A DNA stretch of 64,000 nucleotides from Ehretia macrophylla (lineage: Eukaryota; Streptophyta; Magnoliopsida; Boraginales; Ehretiaceae): positions 88,066,644 to 88,130,643 of the forward strand of contig CM075767.1 in NCBI GenBank assembly GCA_037974665.1, in the 5' to 3' direction. Numbering within the stretch: position 1 is the first letter of the stretch; each line of letters begins with the position of its first letter. Shown piece after piece: positions 59,036 to 64,000 of the stretch. The notes beneath the pieces are model-generated. The model saw only the letters and a list, made by a program, of their open reading frames with translations. It had not been told where the DNA came from and did no database searches. A program made the translations under genes and the position numbers.

Positions 59036-59137
59036 GGGTGCGATCATACCAGCACTAATGCACCGGATCCCATCAGAACTCCGAAGTTAAGCGTGCTTGG
59101 GCGAGAGTAGTACTAGGAAGGGTGACCCCTTGGGAAG
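59036..59137 (+). rRNA. 5S rRNA gene fragment, copy 59 (3' truncated)
   Basis: Positions 1-102 only, with T84A and C95T. After GGGAAG the sequence changes to GCCCGACC of an LTR. The 3' strand of helix I and the terminator are missing. Confidence 0.95.
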
Positions 59138-62102
59138 GCCCGACCTCGATTTGCATGCGATACCTCATTTCATGTTCCCTAACCTAGATTTGCATGCCTT
59201 GACCTAGGTTTAAGAATTGTGTTCGTTTTGTGTGCCATGCATTGAATTACGTGCATTCATTTAGGGTTGCGTGCATTTACTTGAAAAACGTGCGTTCATC
59301 TCGTAGTTCTTGCCCTACCTCGTTGTGCGTGCCCTAAACCTAGGAAAGCGTGCCCTCACGCTAATCAAGAAAGCATCTTAAACGATGCACTAGGTCATTA
59401 ATTAATCCTACAAATTCCACTAACTAATATTAAATTACTAATTCAACCCACTAGAAGACAAAATCTCACAAAAAGTTAGACATTCCTTATTCTTTTTGCA
59501 CTTTCAATACACAATTAAATAATGCTCAAAAGATGACAAAAAATCAGATTTTTTTGAAGCCTTGGCCGACCACCTTGTGGCATTCATGCTAGCTTGCTCA
59601 ATTCAAAATTAATTATAGACAACTTATGACAATTCTATGACACAAATGCATAAAAAAATTGCTCAAAGACCTCCTAAAAACTCCACCAATCTCGACCAAA
59701 TGCTCCTTGCCCATGCTAGGAATTTCAAAATGTGTCTTGAAGACATAAAAAGCTGAATTACAAAGCTCAAGGCCGACATATGCCTTAACAATTGCAAAAG
59801 CCTTCATTTTTTTTCTTCATTCTCTCATTTCCTCACATTTCTCTCTCTCCCTCTCATTCTTCTCTCTCTCTCTCTCTCTCGGCCTTGGCTGAGTTTCATC
59901 TTACCATTGCTCATCTTCATCATTCCATGGTGCATCAAGACAAGAAACAAGCAAAGAGACTCGACCAAGCTAGCTAAGTTGCAAGAATCACACATGCAAG
60001 CTCTTTGAGTCACCATTTCGGCCTTGGTGAGTTTGCTAGCTTCCATTTCTTTTCTTCTTGTTCTAACCACATGCATCTACTAAGAACTTGGCCACTAAGC
60101 TAGGAAAAATAGAGAAAATCAAGTTGGAGTCTTGACTAAGCAAGGGAGAAGAAGAAATTTGTGCTTCATCAAAGTTTTGTGCATCTTCTTGTTGATTTGC
60201 TAAGGTGAGGGCTAAAACTTATTGAAAATCTTTTAAAAATCCACATGCATGCTCTTAAATGTATGTCTTTGCTTCTGTACTTGAGTTATATGTTCGTTCA
60301 TAAGCTTTTACAACCATGCATGGCAAGATTTTTGCTTGAAGATGATGATAGATGAAATCGGGTTTGGTGACAGCTCTCTGTCTTGTTGTTTCAAGGTGAG
60401 TTTGGCTAGGCAAATGATATTGAAAATGTATCAAAATTGGTAGGTAACTATTTTTGCCAGTTTTGAGAATTTTTCACAGAAATAGGCCAAAGCTAATTTT
60501 GACTCTATGGTCCTTAAAATGGCATATCATTAAAATGTGTCCAAATCTGGAAGTCTGGAAAAAATGAAGCAGGTTTTGGCAGATTCACTGCCCTTGGAGA
60601 ACGAACAACTTTTGACCTAGTAAATGACATCCAAAATGCATGAAATTTTGTGTGATGCTATAGTTTTCAGTTCTGGAAATGTTTTCCAGAAATAGACCTA
60701 GGCTAAATTTGACCCTAAGGACCTCAAAAACGACAAGTATTGAAATGTATGCAAATCTGGACAGTTTTGTGCAGTCCCACAGTTTTGGCTATAACTATTG
60801 AACCCGAACTCCAAATGATGCGAGGTTTGTTTCTGAATTTAGTTCACTTCTTAACATTTAATTTGAAATCTTATTCACTGGAATTGGAGATTGTTTACTT
60901 GTCTTAATGATTGTGAGAAAACAGCCTATTGCAGTGAGGGTTTCACTTAGTTATATGCTTAGAAAATTTGTTGTAACTTCTCTTGTGGTATTAAATGCTT
61001 GGGATTGTAGCATTGGGATGTTGTGTGGACTGTTTTGAGTACTTGGGGATGTTTGAATTAATTGATGCATGGCTTGAGATTGATTTTGAGTTGACTTGGG
61101 GTTTAATCGCACGGGTAAGCACGAAATGGAAACCCTAGTGACTAGGTAAACTTACTAAGTGTTAATCCTTTGGATATTGTGTGTAATTATATGTTGAGTA
61201 GGCTGCCCGTAGTTGCCCTTATAGCCCTAAATGTGATTTTGATCATTGCATGTTGACAAATAGGCCTTTCTTGCATCCAAACCCACGTAAATGTTGTTGC
61301 ATGTTGAATAGTCTTATTATTTGATTACGTGTACTTTGAATTGAGTTATATGACTTAATTTACGTGCGTACATGGCTGCCCGTTTAATGTTCATATAACT
61401 CCATGTGCCTTTCAAGTGAAATTACTTGTCTATTCGTGCCTCGCTTGTTTACTTGTCAATGTGCAATCTTATGACTGTCTGGAGGCAACCTACTTTGTTG
61501 TCCTCCTAATGTGATTATTAAATGTCATAAATGTGCATTGCATATGAGGTTGCAACCATTCATTCTGGCGTGGTAGCATTCACGCACACCGGGCAGCATC
61601 GGGCTTGCCGGTGCAACCGTGACTACCATTGTCCAATTCCCTCTCTCGCTTGGGGGCTAGACTTCCTCGGAGAGTTGGGTCGTAGGATTTCGGGGTATAT
61701 CCAGAGTATACCCACTTGGCGTGATAAGGGGATGATTTGAAGTCGGCCGCAACAACTAAGAGAAAAAGCTCACCGTATCCTTTTACTATATGTATACGTA
61801 CTCTCGCTTGGTTCCTAGAGGACCTCGGGGAGGAAAGACTGGTAATTGTGTTCCTTTACTTTATATTATTGTTATGTACTTAATTGTGTACATTCATGCT
61901 TACAAAAGGACTTTCATAAGTTGAACCGGAAAATGAGTTTCAAAACCTATTTATCGTTCCCCCTCACTGAGTTCATAAGGACTCACCCTCTTTTATCATC
62001 TCAGGTGAAGAAGATCAAGAACAGGTACTTGCGGACGATGTGCCTAACGATGATTCCTTGGATTGATTGCCTATCCTATGTGCTTTGCGTGATTATGGCT
62101 AT
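59138..62102 (+). mobile_element. Element 3: LTR related to element 1, lacking its first bases, interrupted by element 4
   Basis: From GCCCGACCTCGATTTGC onward it follows the element 1 LTR (6999 onward) with clear but incomplete identity: the GTGACTACCAT and CCTCTCTCGCTTGGGGGCTA blocks, then GACTCACCCTCTTTTATC. The expected TGTGAG start is missing; 5S sequence takes its place. The match reaches roughly the equivalent of 9987, so some 600 bp of LTR should lie beyond the nested element. No coding part is visible. It is a truncated element or solo LTR and more diverged than the two LTRs of element 1 are from each other. A CT microsatellite lies at 59841-59880. Confidence 0.9.
59841..59880 (+). 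repeat. CT-rich simple repeat in element 3 LTR
   Basis: CTCTCTC-type sequence ending in a pure run of ten TC units (59861-59880). Element 1 has only a short, interrupted CT tract at the equivalent place (about 7711-7745). Confidence 0.9.
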
Positions 62103-64000
62103 TGTAACACCCCGATCCCTCTCGAGACCGGGAGTTCTATCAATCAATCTAATCGCAACCCAATTCCAAACCCGGGCATAAAATTTTTAGAAAAAGATGG
62201 ATGGAGTCTCCCCTATTTCTAGGCAAAATGTAAAACCTGTAATAGCATATAAGTGGGCCAGCACCGTGTCCAACCATACAAACACCTCAAGGCCATCCGA
62301 GCCTTGGTTCTCAACAATTAAACACAACAATATACATATTTCCAAGCACCCAAACAATTCTAACTCTTTTCCTTTAGACAATTACATACATGCAATAAAA
62401 TTAAACTATACTAATTAAATACATAGTCTAGCTTTTCAAATCACTTCAATAACCTAATAAAAGTTAAATTACATTCTTTTTAACACTACATACAAACAAC
62501 ACATGTAACATACATCTTTGCATCTTTGACAACTCAAGCCACATAGCACGCAAGACAACTTTTCAAGCATGAACTTTCACGTAATCACGAACTTTCCAGC
62601 TAACATGGCATTTCCTGAAATGTGGTGGTGAGGAGTGAGTATACTCAACACGTATACTCAGTGAGGGCAAGACAGATATCGAGGTGGAGATAAGAAGTTC
62701 GTGCAATGAAAATAGGTACAGTTAAGCAATATAATCAATAAGGAAACATTCAATGTAAACGACAATACAATAAACAATTAAGAAAGCATTAACCCAACCA
62801 TTCAAAGCTATACCACACTTTGAAAGCTATGGTTCACTCGAGCGAGTAATGTACCGATCATGTTTTCGATGACTTTACCGATGACGCCCCGGCACCCCCA
62901 CCTTATAACTTTCGTTTAGAGTACTCCGGACATACTCTGTCAATTCTACGACCCAAAACTCCCTGGGCGGCAACCCAAGCAAGAAAGGGAATAGGACATG
63001 GAGCTAGAGCAACCAACACTGGCAACCCGAGGCTACCCAGAGAGGCCCATCACTCACGCACCTGACACAATGCAATGCAATACGAGGAATATAACGATAA
63101 TCGAGCAAGGCATTGAAGTGCAGGTTAGTAACAACATGCGATACAATAAGCAATTACAATCAATAAAGTAACAAGAACAACACTAACAAGCATTATCAAC
63201 AATTGATATACAATTCAATCATAACCAACTTTAACAAGCATAACAAGCAATAATAAGCATTCTACAAGCATAACACTATGAAAACCAACAAAAACACAAA
63301 ACGACCCCAACTTTCAAAACGCTACTACTTTCAAACGAGCCACGAGTTTTGGAAACCGACTTCACCACTCCTCCTAGGTCACCATAAGGCACGTCTAAAG
63401 ACCACGAAACCCTACTTTACCCTAGAATTCCCGCAAAGCCCCGATTTTCTCCTTTGTTCGTTTGAACTATAGCTACCTCAACCGATCACCCAACCAATGT
63501 CATAACTGCACCAAAAGTGCTTCCATGGCATACTACGACAATGCCTTCACGCAAAACGATAAAATGCCAAACTTGACCTAAACGACCCCAACATGCACTA
63601 AGCCATTTTTCTCCATTTTTTCATTACACAATCCAATTAAACCATACATTTAGGCATTCTAGCATATCTAGCACCTTCCTACATCAACAGAACGCAAAAC
63701 GAAGCAACTTTAACGTAACGAGGGTTTACTATTCATATTTTACTATTCCATTAGCATTTAAAATTGCAATTGCTATATTCAACCGTAGAAAATGCTAAAA
63801 GTCTACAAATACATGTTCTACAATTGTCAAGGAACATTCTTTAAGCATCAAAACGATTAAAATAACAATCTACGGCTAAAACTAAAAAATTAAAGTTTAA
63901 ACACAATTATTTCAAATGCACAAATAACGATATACCCTCACCTTAGATGCTACTAGATTCTAGGAAAACCACGTTGGAAGCCTCGGAAACAAACCCGTGC
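62103..64000 (-). mobile_element. Element 4: LTR of a further Tekay-like element, nested in element 3, runs off window
   Basis: The sequence changes at TGTAACACCCCGATCC (62103). It parallels the element 2 LTR in the same orientation: GGAGTCTCC near the start, GACCCAAAACTCCCTGGG, a block identical over about 58 bases near 63000-63057, GCACCAAAAGTGCTTCCATGG, and CTAGGAAAAC at the window end. The coding part, if any, would therefore be on the - strand, like element 2. By comparison with element 2 about 470 bp of the LTR lie beyond 64000. The five bases before it (GCTAT, 62098-62102) are the expected target duplication. Confidence 0.87.

Larger units (their letters stand above)
47688..59137 (+). 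repeat. 5S rDNA tandem array, right block (copies 43-59)
   Basis: Continuation of the array, same strand and phase. Units are 675-679 bp with no short units. Three recurrent gene types alternate: X (T52A, G60A: copies 43, 47, 50, 56), Y (G25A: 45, 51, 53, 55) and Z (C46G, C67T, C94T, C119T: 46, 49, 52, 58). The last gene is fused to an LTR. Confidence 0.97.

Noticed and set aside
10594-59137. Cassandra-type TRIM elements, whose LTRs carry 5S sequence
   Set aside because: Units are contiguous head-to-tail with one full 5S gene each and a constant spacer. There are no primer sites, polypurine tracts or target duplications between units.
10594-59137. CRISPR-like or generic satellite array
   Set aside because: The 119 bp block is a recognisable 5S gene with internal promoter, upstream elements and T-run terminators; a 676 bp unit in a plant genome has no CRISPR organisation.

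Overview
The window is repeat-rich plant nuclear DNA. It contains 5S ribosomal RNA genes of flowering-plant type, chromodomain-bearing Ty3/gypsy (chromovirus, Del/Tekay-like) LTR retrotransposons with a plant initiator-Met tRNA primer site, and no convincing host protein gene. I cannot name the species. The setting is probably heterochromatin at a 5S rDNA locus.

Layout. (1) 1-10593: a Tekay-like retrotransposon on the + strand. Its 5' LTR is cut by the window start. A gag-pol with seven stop codons and one frameshift follows, then a complete 3.6 kb 3' LTR. (2) 10594-38204: a head-to-tail 5S rDNA array. Each unit is normally 674-680 bp, made of a 119 bp 5S gene and about 557 bp of spacer, always on the + strand. 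(3) 38205-47687: a second, structurally complete Tekay-like element on the - strand, inserted in a 5S spacer. It has both LTRs, primer site, polypurine tract and a perfect 5 bp target duplication (ACCAA). Its gag-pol is a single frame broken by three TAG codons. (4) 47688-59137: the 5S array resumes in phase. (5) 59138-62102: an LTR related to that of the first element, fused to the inside of the last 5S gene and lacking its terminal TGTG. (6) 62103-64000: the start of a fourth LTR, oriented like element 2, nested in the previous LTR and running off the window.

There are 59 copies of the 5S gene: 57 full length, one cut at its 5' end and one cut at its 3' end. Only copy 57 matches the majority sequence exactly. 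The others form subfamilies with shared changes, several of them inside the internal Pol III promoter. The array is not a simple monomer repeat. It contains a tetrameric higher-order repeat of about 2652 bp (three copies), a trimeric one of about 2032 bp, a 1350 bp dimer duplication with a 574 bp tract identical by eye, and longer segmental duplications at offsets of about 4737 and 8046 bp. This record of unequal exchange, together with retrotransposon invasion, is the most interesting content.

Nothing here reads as a cooperating gene system. The 5S genes would be transcribed by RNA polymerase III. The retrotransposons are decayed copies of autonomous gag-pol elements. All residue, mismatch and offset counts were made by eye.
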